Positions 42,459 to 50,813 of a stretch of DNA of 52,657 nt are shown here, in pieces (position 1 is the first letter of the stretch; every line of letters begins with the position of its first letter). Below the pieces are notes generated by a model. The model was not told the origin of the DNA and made no database searches. It worked only from the letters and a program-made list of their open reading frames with translations. This DNA comes from JAGBWK01 sp964544595 (lineage in GTDB: Bacteria; Bacteroidota; Bacteroidia; Bacteroidales; Muribaculaceae): NCBI GenBank assembly GCA_964544595.1, contig CAZJBM010000021.1, positions 1 to 52,657 of the forward strand, read 5' to 3'. Both the position numbers and the translations under genes were made by a program.

Positions 42459-43856
42459 GTGTCCACCTCTTCGATTAAATCAAAGCTCGCGCTCATGAAC
42501 TTCCTTGAGTTCGCCGTTTGGGGCGCATACCTTACCTGCATGGGCAATTACCTCGGACGCGCCGGCATGGGCGACCTCATTCCCTGGTTCTATGCTATTC
42601 AGGGCATCGTCTCCATTTTCATGCCCGCTATCATGGGTATCGTAGCCGACAAGTTCATTCAGCCCCAGCGCCTCCTCGGCATTTGCCATATCGTTGCAGG
42701 CGCCACCATGGCCTACTGCTGGTACATGGGCCTCCAGACCGCCGACCCCGACCCCACAATGTTCGTGGCGTGCTACTCCATTAGCGTGGCCTTCTTCATG
42801 CCTACCATTGCGCTCGCCAACACGGTTGCTTTCCAGATACTTAACTCCTACAAGCTCGATACTATCAAGGATTTCCCCCCGATCCGCGTGCTTGGCACCG
42901 TAGGCTTCATCGTCACCATGTGGTTTGTCAATTGCGCTTATATTGCTGACGGACACTTCGGCATGAGCCTTTCCAATCCTCTCGGCGATGAGTTTGACGA
43001 CCCCCGCTTCCAATACACCTGCTGGCAATTTCTCGTGTCGGGAGCTCTGAGCGTTGTCCTCGCCCTCTATTGCTTTACCCTGCCGCAATGCCGTATCGTT
43101 AAGAGCGATAAGAAAGGCTCTATCGCCGAATCGCTCGGTCTCTCCGCCTTCAAGCTCTTCAAGACCCGCAAGATGCTTCTTTTCTTCATCTTCTCTATGC
43201 TTCTCGGCATGTGCCTACAGGTCACCAACGGCTACGCCGGGCCTTATATCACCAGCTTCAAGTCCAATCCCGAGCTAATCGACACCTTCGGAGCGCAGAA
43301 CGCCACTCTCCTCACCTCCCTCTCCCAGATTTCCGAAGCGCTCTGTATTCTTCTTATCCCCCTCTTCCTCCGCCGCTACGGTATCAAAGTGGTTATGGCG
43401 ATTTCAATGTTTGCCTGGGTGCTTCGTTTCGGCTTCTTCGGTTTGGGCGACCCCGGCTTCCCCGGCGTAATACTCCTTATTCTCTCAATGGTTGTCTACG
43501 GCGTCGCCTTCGACTTCTTCAACGTTTCGGGCGCGCTCTTTATCGAGAAGGAAACCGACAAGTCTATCCAAGCCTCAGCCCAAGGTTTGTTTATGCTGAT
43601 GACCAACGGCTTAGGAGCCACCATTGGTACTCTCTCAGCTGGCATGGTTATTGATAAATACTGCAAATGGGAGGGCGGATTCCTCCTCGGCGACTGGGCA
43701 ACCGCCTGGTACATTTTCGCCGGATTCGCCCTTGTGGTAGCCGTCTCCTTCTTGATTCTGTTCAAGTACAAACACCATCCCCACGACAGCGTTTCTGAGA
43801 CTGAGGCTGCCGACCTTACTCTTGAATCACCCGAAGGCTTCGCCAACGACAAATGA
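42459..43856 (+). CDS. MFS nucleoside transporter (NHS/NupG type)
   Basis: A 465-residue protein with about 12 membrane segments. The opening LALMNFLEFAVWGAYLTCMGNYL and the following GIVSIFMPAIMGIVADKF are like nucleoside:proton symporters of the NupG/XapB family. The start is GTG at 42459; an internal ATG at 42495 would remove the first residues of helix 1. The stop overlaps the rsmE start in ATGA. It probably imports nucleosides; the exact substrate cannot be read. Confidence 0.85.
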   Translation: MSTSSIKSKLALMNFLEFAVWGAYLTCMGNYLGRAGMGDLIPWFYAIQGIVSIFMPAIMGIVADKFIQPQRLLGICHIVAGATMAYCWYMGLQTADPDPTMFVACYSISVAFFMPTIALANTVAFQILNSYKLDTIKDFPPIRVLGTVGFIVTMWFVNCAYIADGHFGMSLSNPLGDEFDDPRFQYTCWQFLVSGALSVVLALYCFTLPQCRIVKSDKKGSIAESLGLSAFKLFKTRKMLLFFIFSMLLGMCLQVTNGYAGPYITSFKSNPELIDTFGAQNATLLTSLSQISEALCILLIPLFLRRYGIKVVMAISMFAWVLRFGFFGLGDPGFPGVILLILSMVVYGVAFDFFNVSGALFIEKETDKSIQASAQGLFMLMTNGLGATIGTLSAGMVIDKYCKWEGGFLLGDWATAWYIFAGFALVVAVSFLILFKYKHHPHDSVSETEAADLTLESPEGFANDK

Positions 43857-44572
43857 TACAATTCTTCGCCCCCGACATAGCGACCAACCCTTTACTCCCC
43901 GAGTCCGACTCGCAGCACTGCATCAAAGTGCTGCGAAAGGGCTTGGGCGACGTCATTCAAGTGATCGACGGAAAAGGCGCTCGCTACACCTGTCGCATCA
44001 TCGATCCCCACCATAAGCGCACTCTCCTGGAGGTGATCGAGCGTGCCGATGAGCCCAAGCCCTGGCCTGCGTGCCTTACGGTTGCTGTGGCTCCGACCAA
44101 GCATCTCGACCGCATGGAGTGGCTCGTCGAGAAACTCGTCGAGATAGGCGTCGACCGCTTCACTCCTCTCCTCTGCGCCCGCTCCGAGCGAAAGGAAATC
44201 AAGCGTGAGCGCATCGAGAAAATCGCTGTTTCAGCGATGAAGCAATCGCTCAAAGCCGCCCTCCCTGTTATCGACGAGATGACCCCGATCAAGCGGTTTA
44301 TCAACGAGTTCTCAGCAGCCACGTGCGACAAATTCGTGGCTTATTGCGATAGCGCTGTCGAGCGCAAGGTTCTCGCTAAGGAAATCTCGCCCGCGACCGA
44401 CACCGTTATCCTTATTGGCCCCGAGGGCGATTTCGCTCCTGGCGAGATCGAAGAGATCGTTGCCGCCGGGTTTGTGCCCGTCACGTTGGGCGACTGCCGA
44501 CTTCGCACCGAGACTGCCGCCCTCGCCGCTGCCCAAACATTCCATGTAATTAATCAACTCAATCATAAATGA
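43853..44572 (+). CDS. rsmE: 16S rRNA m3U1498 methyltransferase RsmE
   Basis: A 239-residue SPOUT methyltransferase. The N-terminal PUA-like domain (HCIKVLRKGLGDVIQVIDGKG) binds rRNA. The C-terminal domain carries the trefoil-knot SAM site: ILIGPEGDFAPGEIEE and VTLGDCRLRTETAALAA. EWLVEKLVEIGVDRFTPL is also typical. It is coupled to both neighbours by 4-nt ATGA overlaps with the transporter gene upstream and kdsA downstream. Confidence 0.95.
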   Translation: MIQFFAPDIATNPLLPESDSQHCIKVLRKGLGDVIQVIDGKGARYTCRIIDPHHKRTLLEVIERADEPKPWPACLTVAVAPTKHLDRMEWLVEKLVEIGVDRFTPLLCARSERKEIKRERIEKIAVSAMKQSLKAALPVIDEMTPIKRFINEFSAATCDKFVAYCDSAVERKVLAKEISPATDTVILIGPEGDFAPGEIEEIVAAGFVPVTLGDCRLRTETAALAAAQTFHVINQLNHK

Positions 44573-45384
44573 CCACACTCGAATATCTTAAGTCCTCCCC
44601 CTCCGGCAATTTTTTCCTTTTGGCCGGCCCTTGCGTTATCGAAGGCGAGCAAATGGCTCTCGACATAGCCGGTGCCGTCAAAGAGATTACCGACGAATTG
44701 GCTATCCCTTACGTGTTCAAGGGTAGCTACCGTAAAGCCAACAGGTCGCGTCTCGACTCCTTTACCGGCATCGGCGACCTCAAAGCGCTTGAGATATTAA
44801 AGAAAGTGCGCGATACCTTCGGTATCCCTGTCGTGACCGACATTCATCAGCCCGACGAGGCTGAGATGGCCGCCGCGTTTGTCGACATCCTTCAGATTCC
44901 CGCCTTTTTGTGCCGCCAGACCGACCTTCTTATCGCCGCCGCCCGCACCGGCAAGCTCGTCAATATCAAGAAAGGCCAGTTCCTTTCTCCCGAGTCGATG
45001 AAATTTGCCGTCGACAAGGTGCGCGAGGCTGGCAACCCTTCGGTAGCCATCACCGAGCGAGGCACTACCTTCGGCTATCAGGATCTCATCATCGACTACC
45101 GCGGCATCCCCGAGATGCAGAAAAACGGTTGCCCCGTCATCGTCGACATCACTCACTCGCTGCAGAAGCCCAACCAGGCCGCTGGAGTGACCGGAGGTCG
45201 CCCCGACATGATAGGTACCGTGGCCAAGGCCGCGATTGCCGTTGGGGCCGACGGTCTTTTCATCGAGACCCACCCCGATCCCGCTGTTGCGAAAAGCGAC
45301 GGTGCCAATATGCTCCGACTCGATCTTCTCCCCGATTTGCTGCGCCGGCTTACGGTTCTGCGCAAAGCTGTCAACCTTATATAA
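44569..45384 (+). CDS. kdsA: 3-deoxy-D-manno-octulosonate 8-phosphate synthase KdsA
   Basis: KdsA condenses PEP with arabinose 5-phosphate to make Kdo 8-phosphate for LPS. The 271-residue TIM-barrel has LLAGPCVIEGEQMALDIA, YVFKGSYRKANRSR, VVTDIHQPDEAE, NIKKGQFLSPESMKF, and the late GLFIETHPDPAVAKSDGANML. The segment QIPAFLCRQTDLL is the usual KdsA block. It overlaps rsmE by 4 nt, and the TPR gene starts 11 nt downstream. Confidence 0.96.
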   Translation: MTTLEYLKSSPSGNFFLLAGPCVIEGEQMALDIAGAVKEITDELAIPYVFKGSYRKANRSRLDSFTGIGDLKALEILKKVRDTFGIPVVTDIHQPDEAEMAAAFVDILQIPAFLCRQTDLLIAAARTGKLVNIKKGQFLSPESMKFAVDKVREAGNPSVAITERGTTFGYQDLIIDYRGIPEMQKNGCPVIVDITHSLQKPNQAAGVTGGRPDMIGTVAKAAIAVGADGLFIETHPDPAVAKSDGANMLRLDLLPDLLRRLTVLRKAVNLI

Positions 45385-45395
45385 TATTTCTCAGA

Positions 45396-47012
45396 ATGAA
45401 ACGTTTATTTGTTAACATAGCTTTATCCGCGATCGCTGTTTGCTCCCCTCTCGTGTCAGAGGCTCAGAGCAGCCAGCAAAAACAGGTTTTCGACGCCGTG
45501 CTCAATGTCTACGACGACGAGTTGAAATCCGACCCGTCCAACTTCAATGTCTGGTTTCGCCGCGCTACCCTCTTTTACGGCAACAACCAGTATTCGCGCG
45601 CCCTGTCCGACATCGACAACGCTATCAAGTACACCCCTGCCTCCGAGTCCGATCTCCTTTCGCAGGAATATGCTCTCCGCAGCAATATTTACTCCATGCT
45701 CAATAAGCCGCAGGAAGCTCTCGACGACATTAAATCGGCCTTAACCCACGACCCCACGTCGTATGCCCTCCTCTACCAGAAGGCCAATCTTGAGCTCTCG
45801 TTAGGCAATCTCGCCGAAGCTAAAGCTGACTTCCGCAAACTCGGCCGTATGCGCAATCGCTCCGTCGAGTCGCTCTTAGGTCTTTCGCAGGTAGCGATCG
45901 GCGAGCGCAATTTCGGTCAGGCTAAGGAATATATCGACCAGGCGGTGAGCTTCGTGCCGGGCGACCCCGACATCTATCTGCGCCGAGCCGAGATCCTGAA
46001 AACCCTCGACGACAATAACGCCGCTGCCGACGATATTATCGTCGCGCTGAGTCTCGAACAGAACGGTTCAAAATCCATGACCGCACTCTTCGACTTCGCC
46101 AAAACCAACTACAACGCCGTCATAGCCGCTCTCTCCCGGGCTATCAACGAAGCCCCCGACAACGGCCTGTTCTACTACGTGCGAGCCTCGGTTGAGCAAA
46201 CCCACTATCATTTCGTGGCCGCCCTCACCGACTATCGCGCCATCCTCGACAAAGGTCTATACAAATTTCCCGGTATCAACGCCGCGATGGCCGAGTGCTA
46301 CTACTATCTTTGCCAGTATGCCGACGCCACTAAGGAAATCAACTATGCCATATCAATGACTCCGACCCCGCGCCCCGACTACACTCTTACTCTCTCGCTG
46401 GTGCAGCTCGCCCAGGGCGACGCCGCTAAAGCGCTCGGCACGATTCTTGCCGACGCCTCCTCTGCCGACATTAACGTCGCCGTTCCCGCTCTCGCCCAGA
46501 AAGCTCAATGCTTCATCGCGCTCGGTCAGTACGTCGACGCTTCTTCGGCCTACGGAGAATTAATCATGGATCAGCCCCGCGATCCCGAGTATCTTATCAA
46601 TCGCGCCTGGGCTATCATCCAAGGCAAAGGCAAAGGCGACTATAAGACCTTTCTCAACAACGCCGCTGCCCTCGATTTCGAGGACACCGACATTAACTCG
46701 TTGAAAGGGTTTGCCCTCAATCTCCTCGGCAAGAACGACGAGGCCACCCTCTGGATCGACAACATCATCAAGTCTAATCCCGTCGATGTCGACGGTCGCC
46801 TCCATTACCTCGCCGCCTGCCTTTACTCTCAGCTCGGCGCCACCGAGAAAGCCCTCAATTGCATGACCACTGCCCTCGACAAAGGCTATGCCAACCTCTA
46901 CGACTGGAAGCAGTACAGCGTCGGCAATATCAACGTTGCTCCGCTCCGTTCCGACCCCGAGTTCGACAAGCTGCTCCGCGGCTACGACTATATTTTCAAC
47001 ACACGGTTATAA
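45396..47012 (+). CDS. Exported TPR-repeat protein
   Basis: A 538-residue protein from the ATG at 45396 with signal peptide MKRLFVNIALSAIAVCSPLVSEAQ. The same frame runs open far into kdsA, but that upstream part encodes an implausible Arg/Pro/His-rich stretch and is out of frame with kdsA. Repeats of about 34 residues fit TPRs: NVWFRRATLFYGNNQYSRAL, LLYQKANLELSLGNLAEAKA, and YLAACLYSQLGATEKALNC near the end. TPR arrays act as protein-binding scaffolds; the partner is unknown. No catalytic domain is visible. Confidence 0.88.
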   Translation: MKRLFVNIALSAIAVCSPLVSEAQSSQQKQVFDAVLNVYDDELKSDPSNFNVWFRRATLFYGNNQYSRALSDIDNAIKYTPASESDLLSQEYALRSNIYSMLNKPQEALDDIKSALTHDPTSYALLYQKANLELSLGNLAEAKADFRKLGRMRNRSVESLLGLSQVAIGERNFGQAKEYIDQAVSFVPGDPDIYLRRAEILKTLDDNNAAADDIIVALSLEQNGSKSMTALFDFAKTNYNAVIAALSRAINEAPDNGLFYYVRASVEQTHYHFVAALTDYRAILDKGLYKFPGINAAMAECYYYLCQYADATKEINYAISMTPTPRPDYTLTLSLVQLAQGDAAKALGTILADASSADINVAVPALAQKAQCFIALGQYVDASSAYGELIMDQPRDPEYLINRAWAIIQGKGKGDYKTFLNNAAALDFEDTDINSLKGFALNLLGKNDEATLWIDNIIKSNPVDVDGRLHYLAACLYSQLGATEKALNCMTTALDKGYANLYDWKQYSVGNINVAPLRSDPEFDKLLRGYDYIFNTRL

Positions 47013-47081
47013 TCCACTGAAATATAAACACATTTAAAACCAAAACGCATTTTCACGAAACAGACACATTAATCATCCACT

Positions 47082-47089
47082 CCCCCCCC
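47082..47089 (+). repeat. C8 homopolymer in the amylase leader
   Basis: Eight C in a row, 83 nt before the amylase ATG, in an otherwise A/T-rich 160-nt gap (47013-47172). The gap shows no TAnnTTTG box and only small stem possibilities (GTATC/GATAC at about 47118-47137). Confidence 0.6.
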
Positions 47090-47172
47090 GAATCTTTATC
47101 AGCTAATTACATAAGTTAGTATCATCTTTATCCGATACATGCTAATAACCAATTAATCCTTAATTATCATAC

Positions 47173-49917
47173 ATGAAAAGATCTTTATTTCTGTTAGTCG
47201 CAATGATGCTCATTTGCTCCGCGAATGCTTTTGCGGCTCTGTTTGAAGCGTCGCCCAAGCCGCTTCAGCAATCGAGCAAAAACGTGGTCATCACGTTTAA
47301 TCCTCTCGAAGGCACCGTTGACGGCCTCAAAGGCTACGCCTCCAACCTCTACGCCCATATCGGCGTATATACCACTAAATCACCCTCTGCCTGGGCTCAT
47401 GTTAAGACCGCTTGGGGAGAAAACACCGCTGCCAACACTTTCAAGCGCGTTGCTTCAAATAAGTTTGAGCTCTCTATCGGCGACCTCAAATCCTACTTCG
47501 GCATCATCGACCCCTCTGAGGCGATTACCCACATCTGCGTGATTGCCCGCACAGCCGACGGCTCTGTCCAGACCTCCGACAACTTCATCGAGGTCCATGC
47601 CGACGGCTTCGCTATGGATTTCTCCTCAACTCCCGCCAACACCGTCATTCTCAAGCCTACCGAGATCAGCTTTACCGCATCGGTTTCGCAGGCTTCCGAC
47701 ATCGACATCTACGTTGACGGCGCTAAAGTGAAATCAGCCGCAGGCGCCACTACTCTCTCCTACTCTCAGAATTTCTCTGAGCAGGGCAAAGAGTACAACG
47801 TGAAAGCCGTTGCGAAATCAGGCAACCAGACTATCGAGAAATCCCTCAGCGTTCTTTATGTCGCTCCCTCGGCCCAGCAGAACTATCCCGGCGGCACTCC
47901 CAAGCAGGGCGCCGTTAAGAACGCCGACGGCAGCGTCACATTCTGCCTCGCCGCTCCTGGCAAGTCAAATGCCGTTATCGTAGGCTCTTGGGATGATTAT
48001 AAGACCCTTTCGCGCAACACCATGAAGTATCAGGACTATAACGGCTACCGCTACTTCTGGATTACCGTCAACGGCCTTAACAACACTACCGCCTACCCCT
48101 ACTACTATCTCGTCGACGGCAAGTACAAGGTTTCTGACCCCTATGCCAAGCTCGTCCTCGACCACCTTTCCGACAAATGGCTCTCCGACGACGTTTACCC
48201 CGATCGTCCCCGCTACCCCTACGACAAATTCGACGACACCATGCTCGGCGTTTATCAGGGCAATATCGACGACTACAACTGGCAGGTTAAGGATTTCGCC
48301 GCTACCAACCCCGTAGCCGTCACCAACCCCGACGCGCTCTTCATCTACGAGCTCCTTCTCCGCGATTTCACCGGCACTTCGGGCGAAGCCGACGGCACCC
48401 TGAAAATGGCTATCGAGAAGATTCCCTATCTTCGCCAGCTTGGCGTTACAGCCGTTGAGCTCATGCCGATCATGGAATTTGACGGCAACAACTCTTGGGG
48501 CTACAACACCAACTCCTACATGGCTCCCGACAAGTCTTACGGCTCTCCCGCCGAATACAAGCAGTTTATCGATGAATGTCACAAAAACGGTATCGCCGTT
48601 ATCCTCGACATCGTGCTTAACCACACTCCCGGCCTACACCCCTGGTATCGCATGTACGAGGCAGGCACTTCTCCCTTCTACAACGCTACCGCTCCCCATA
48701 ACTACAGCGTCTATGAGGACCTTCGCCAGGAATATCCCCTCGTTGAGCAGCACTGGATCGACGTGCTGACCTACTGGCTTACCGCTTATAAGGTCGACGG
48801 CTTCCGCTTCGACCTTACCAAGGGCCTTGGCGACTCCAACAGCTACGGCGGGGGCACCGACAACTACAACCAGAGCCGTATCGATCGCCTAATCCGCCTC
48901 AATCAGGCAATGAAGCAAGTCAACCCCTACGTGCTCCATATCAACGAGAACCTTGCCGGAGCGCAGGAGGAAACCGCTATGGGCAATGCCGGTATGCTTC
49001 AGTGGAACAACCAGAACGGCAACGCCGCCAACTATGCCCGCGGCAACGGCGCCGACCTCAAATACTTCAACGCCGCTAACTGCTCCCGTCCCGCCGGATC
49101 TACCGTCGACTACGCCGAGAGCCACGACGAGGAGTGGATGGGCGCCTACGCTAAGGAAGGCTCCGCTGCCTCCGCTATCAGAGGCTCTGTCAGCCGTCGC
49201 GCTAAGGTGATCGGCTCTATCGGCGCTCAGCTCCTCATGCAGCCCGGTCCTAAAATGGTATGGCAGTTCGGCGAGCTCGCTTTCGAGCAGTCGCGCACCG
49301 AAGATACCCGCACATCTCCCAAAGAAGTTCACTGGGAATACCTCGACAATGCCGACCGCGCCGCTTGTATGGACGTCTACGCTCAGTTAGGCTGGCTCCG
49401 TCGCCTTAACCCCGAGCTTTTCAACCGCAACGTCAATATCACTTACAACAGCTTCGGCTCAAGCACTGCCGTTCGCTCCATCCGTCTTGTCAGCGGCAAC
49501 AAAGAGGTTGTGGCCTTCATCAACCCCAGCGACAAGACCGCTACCGTTAGCTGCTCTTCTGCTCTTACCCCCGACGGTAGCCAGCTCGTTGTAGAGTCGC
49601 GCAACGCGAAGACCACCCTCGCCCGCAGCGGCAATAACGTCAGCGTTTCGCTGCCTCAGTACTCGGTTGCGGTTTACGCTACTGCCAACACTTCCGGCAT
49701 CGAGGAAGTCGTGACCGACGGCGAAGCCCTCGCCCCCAACCGCGTCTACGCCCTTAACGGCGAAATCGTCATCGAAGGCGAGTACACCCAGGCTGCTGTC
49801 TACACCCTCTCTGGCCAGAGCGTGTTCTCAGGCAAGCAGATCGGCACTATCGCCGTGGCTCCCGGCCTCTACATCGTCAACGTCGACGGCAACGCTACCA
49901 AGATTCTCGTTCCGTAA
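47173..49917 (+). CDS. Secreted multidomain GH13 alpha-amylase
   Basis: A 914-residue exported enzyme for starch-like glucans. The signal peptide is 1-21 (ending ANAFA). N-terminal beta domains (about 22-150 and 150-240) precede a CBM48-like domain (about 250-345; VTFCLAAPGKSNAVIVGSW). The GH13 barrel (about 380-780) carries region I DIVLNH with His484, the nucleophile Asp547 in GFRFDLTKG, the acid/base Glu592 in HINENLAG, and His651-Asp652 in AESHDEEW. A C-terminal beta domain and a tail of about 80 residues (RVYALNGEIVIEGEY, then VYTLSGQSVFSGKQIG, ending YIVNVDGNATKILVP) follow, like a type IX secretion sorting domain. It has its own terminator. Confidence 0.92.
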   Translation: MKRSLFLLVAMMLICSANAFAALFEASPKPLQQSSKNVVITFNPLEGTVDGLKGYASNLYAHIGVYTTKSPSAWAHVKTAWGENTAANTFKRVASNKFELSIGDLKSYFGIIDPSEAITHICVIARTADGSVQTSDNFIEVHADGFAMDFSSTPANTVILKPTEISFTASVSQASDIDIYVDGAKVKSAAGATTLSYSQNFSEQGKEYNVKAVAKSGNQTIEKSLSVLYVAPSAQQNYPGGTPKQGAVKNADGSVTFCLAAPGKSNAVIVGSWDDYKTLSRNTMKYQDYNGYRYFWITVNGLNNTTAYPYYYLVDGKYKVSDPYAKLVLDHLSDKWLSDDVYPDRPRYPYDKFDDTMLGVYQGNIDDYNWQVKDFAATNPVAVTNPDALFIYELLLRDFTGTSGEADGTLKMAIEKIPYLRQLGVTAVELMPIMEFDGNNSWGYNTNSYMAPDKSYGSPAEYKQFIDECHKNGIAVILDIVLNHTPGLHPWYRMYEAGTSPFYNATAPHNYSVYEDLRQEYPLVEQHWIDVLTYWLTAYKVDGFRFDLTKGLGDSNSYGGGTDNYNQSRIDRLIRLNQAMKQVNPYVLHINENLAGAQEETAMGNAGMLQWNNQNGNAANYARGNGADLKYFNAANCSRPAGSTVDYAESHDEEWMGAYAKEGSAASAIRGSVSRRAKVIGSIGAQLLMQPGPKMVWQFGELAFEQSRTEDTRTSPKEVHWEYLDNADRAACMDVYAQLGWLRRLNPELFNRNVNITYNSFGSSTAVRSIRLVSGNKEVVAFINPSDKTATVSCSSALTPDGSQLVVESRNAKTTLARSGNNVSVSLPQYSVAVYATANTSGIEEVVTDGEALAPNRVYALNGEIVIEGEYTQAAVYTLSGQSVFSGKQIGTIAVAPGLYIVNVDGNATKILVP

Positions 49918-49943
49918 TCTACCTCATCGATTCTCATACCTAA

Positions 49944-49976
49944 TAGGCCGTGCCCGATCGCGCGGCCTACTTTTTT
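49944..49976 (+). terminator. Terminator of the amylase gene
   Basis: TAGGCCG (49944-49950) pairs with CGGCCTA (49963-49969), followed by C and six T (49971-49976). It starts 27 nt after the stop codon. Confidence 0.85.
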
Positions 49977-50038
49977 GCGCCTGTCTGAAATTTACTCCTC
50001 AATATTTTTAAAGATATTCATTATTCCAAAAATATTCT

Positions 50039-50046
50039 TAACTTTG
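50039..50046 (+). promoter_or_regulatory. -7 box directly before the LysE-family gene
   Basis: TAACTTTG ends 6 nt before the ATG at 50053, so transcription would start at or within a few bases of the start codon. No TTTG or TTGC lies 19 nt upstream. Confidence 0.5.
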
Positions 50047-50052
50047 CGGATT

Positions 50053-50739
50053 ATGGAATATTTCGGGCAAATAGTGCTCAACGGTATCATCATAGGTATT
50101 CTGACCTCTGCGCCAATGGGGCCGGTCGGTATGCTTATTATTCAGCGCACTCTCAATAAAGGGCGCTGGCCTGCCCTGTTCACTGGTATCGGTGCCGGAA
50201 TTTCCGACGTACTTTATAGCGTCCTCTGCGGGCTCGGCCTCTCTTTCGCTACCGACTTCATCCAGAAAAACGAAATCCTCCTCCAGATCGTCGGCAGCGT
50301 CTTTCTTATCGGTTTCGCCATTTACCTCTTCCAGAAAAACCCCTCCCGCGCCCTCCAGAAATCCAAGGAGACCAAGACCACCTTTTGGAAAGACTTCATT
50401 ACAGGCTTCCTCTTCACCTTCTCTAACCCCCTGATTCTCTTCTTTATCATGGGCCTTTTCGGGCGTTTTAACTTCATCTTGCCCGAATTCATGGCCTACC
50501 ACTACACCGTAGCGTTCTTCTCTATTTTCGGCGGCACGTTCATTTGGTGGTATTTCATCACCTTCGCCGTCAACAAGCTGCGCAGCCGTTTCAACGTCCG
50601 CTCCATGTGGACCCTCAACCGTGTCATCGGCGGAGTTCTTGCTATAATGGCCATCGTCGGTATCTACAAGGCCGTGTTCAGCATTATCGACGAAGCCAAG
50701 TCAACCACCGCTACCGAGATAAGCGCGAATCTTAAGTGA
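50053..50739 (+). CDS. LysE/RhtB family amino-acid exporter
   Basis: A 228-residue inner-membrane protein with about six helices. The opening IVLNGIIIGILTSAPMGPVGMLIIQRTLNKGR is the LysE-type signature, followed by the late GFLFTFSNPLILFFIMGLF. A frame extension upstream would run through the terminator of the amylase gene and the -7 box, so the ATG at 50053 is chosen. The exported amino acid or analogue is unknown. Glutamine synthetase starts 74 nt downstream. Confidence 0.86.
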   Translation: MEYFGQIVLNGIIIGILTSAPMGPVGMLIIQRTLNKGRWPALFTGIGAGISDVLYSVLCGLGLSFATDFIQKNEILLQIVGSVFLIGFAIYLFQKNPSRALQKSKETKTTFWKDFITGFLFTFSNPLILFFIMGLFGRFNFILPEFMAYHYTVAFFSIFGGTFIWWYFITFAVNKLRSRFNVRSMWTLNRVIGGVLAIMAIVGIYKAVFSIIDEAKSTTATEISANLK

Positions 50740-50813
50740 TTCATCCCCTCTTAGCCCTGTTTTTTGATACTACCCGATATCATATCCCTCCTTAAATCTA
50801 AAGAAAAACTGCC

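Noticed and set aside
42480..43088. A 202-residue open frame on the minus strand inside the MFS gene
   Set aside because: His/Glu-rich translation with no domain features; the plus-strand transporter is clear.
44910..45395. In-frame N-terminal extension of the TPR protein reaching into kdsA
   Set aside because: It encodes an Arg/Pro/His-rich stretch out of frame with kdsA, and the ATG at 45396 gives a proper signal peptide.
47965..48624. A 219-residue open frame on the minus strand inside the amylase gene
   Set aside because: Low-complexity Val/Gly-rich translation opposite a well-supported GH13 gene.
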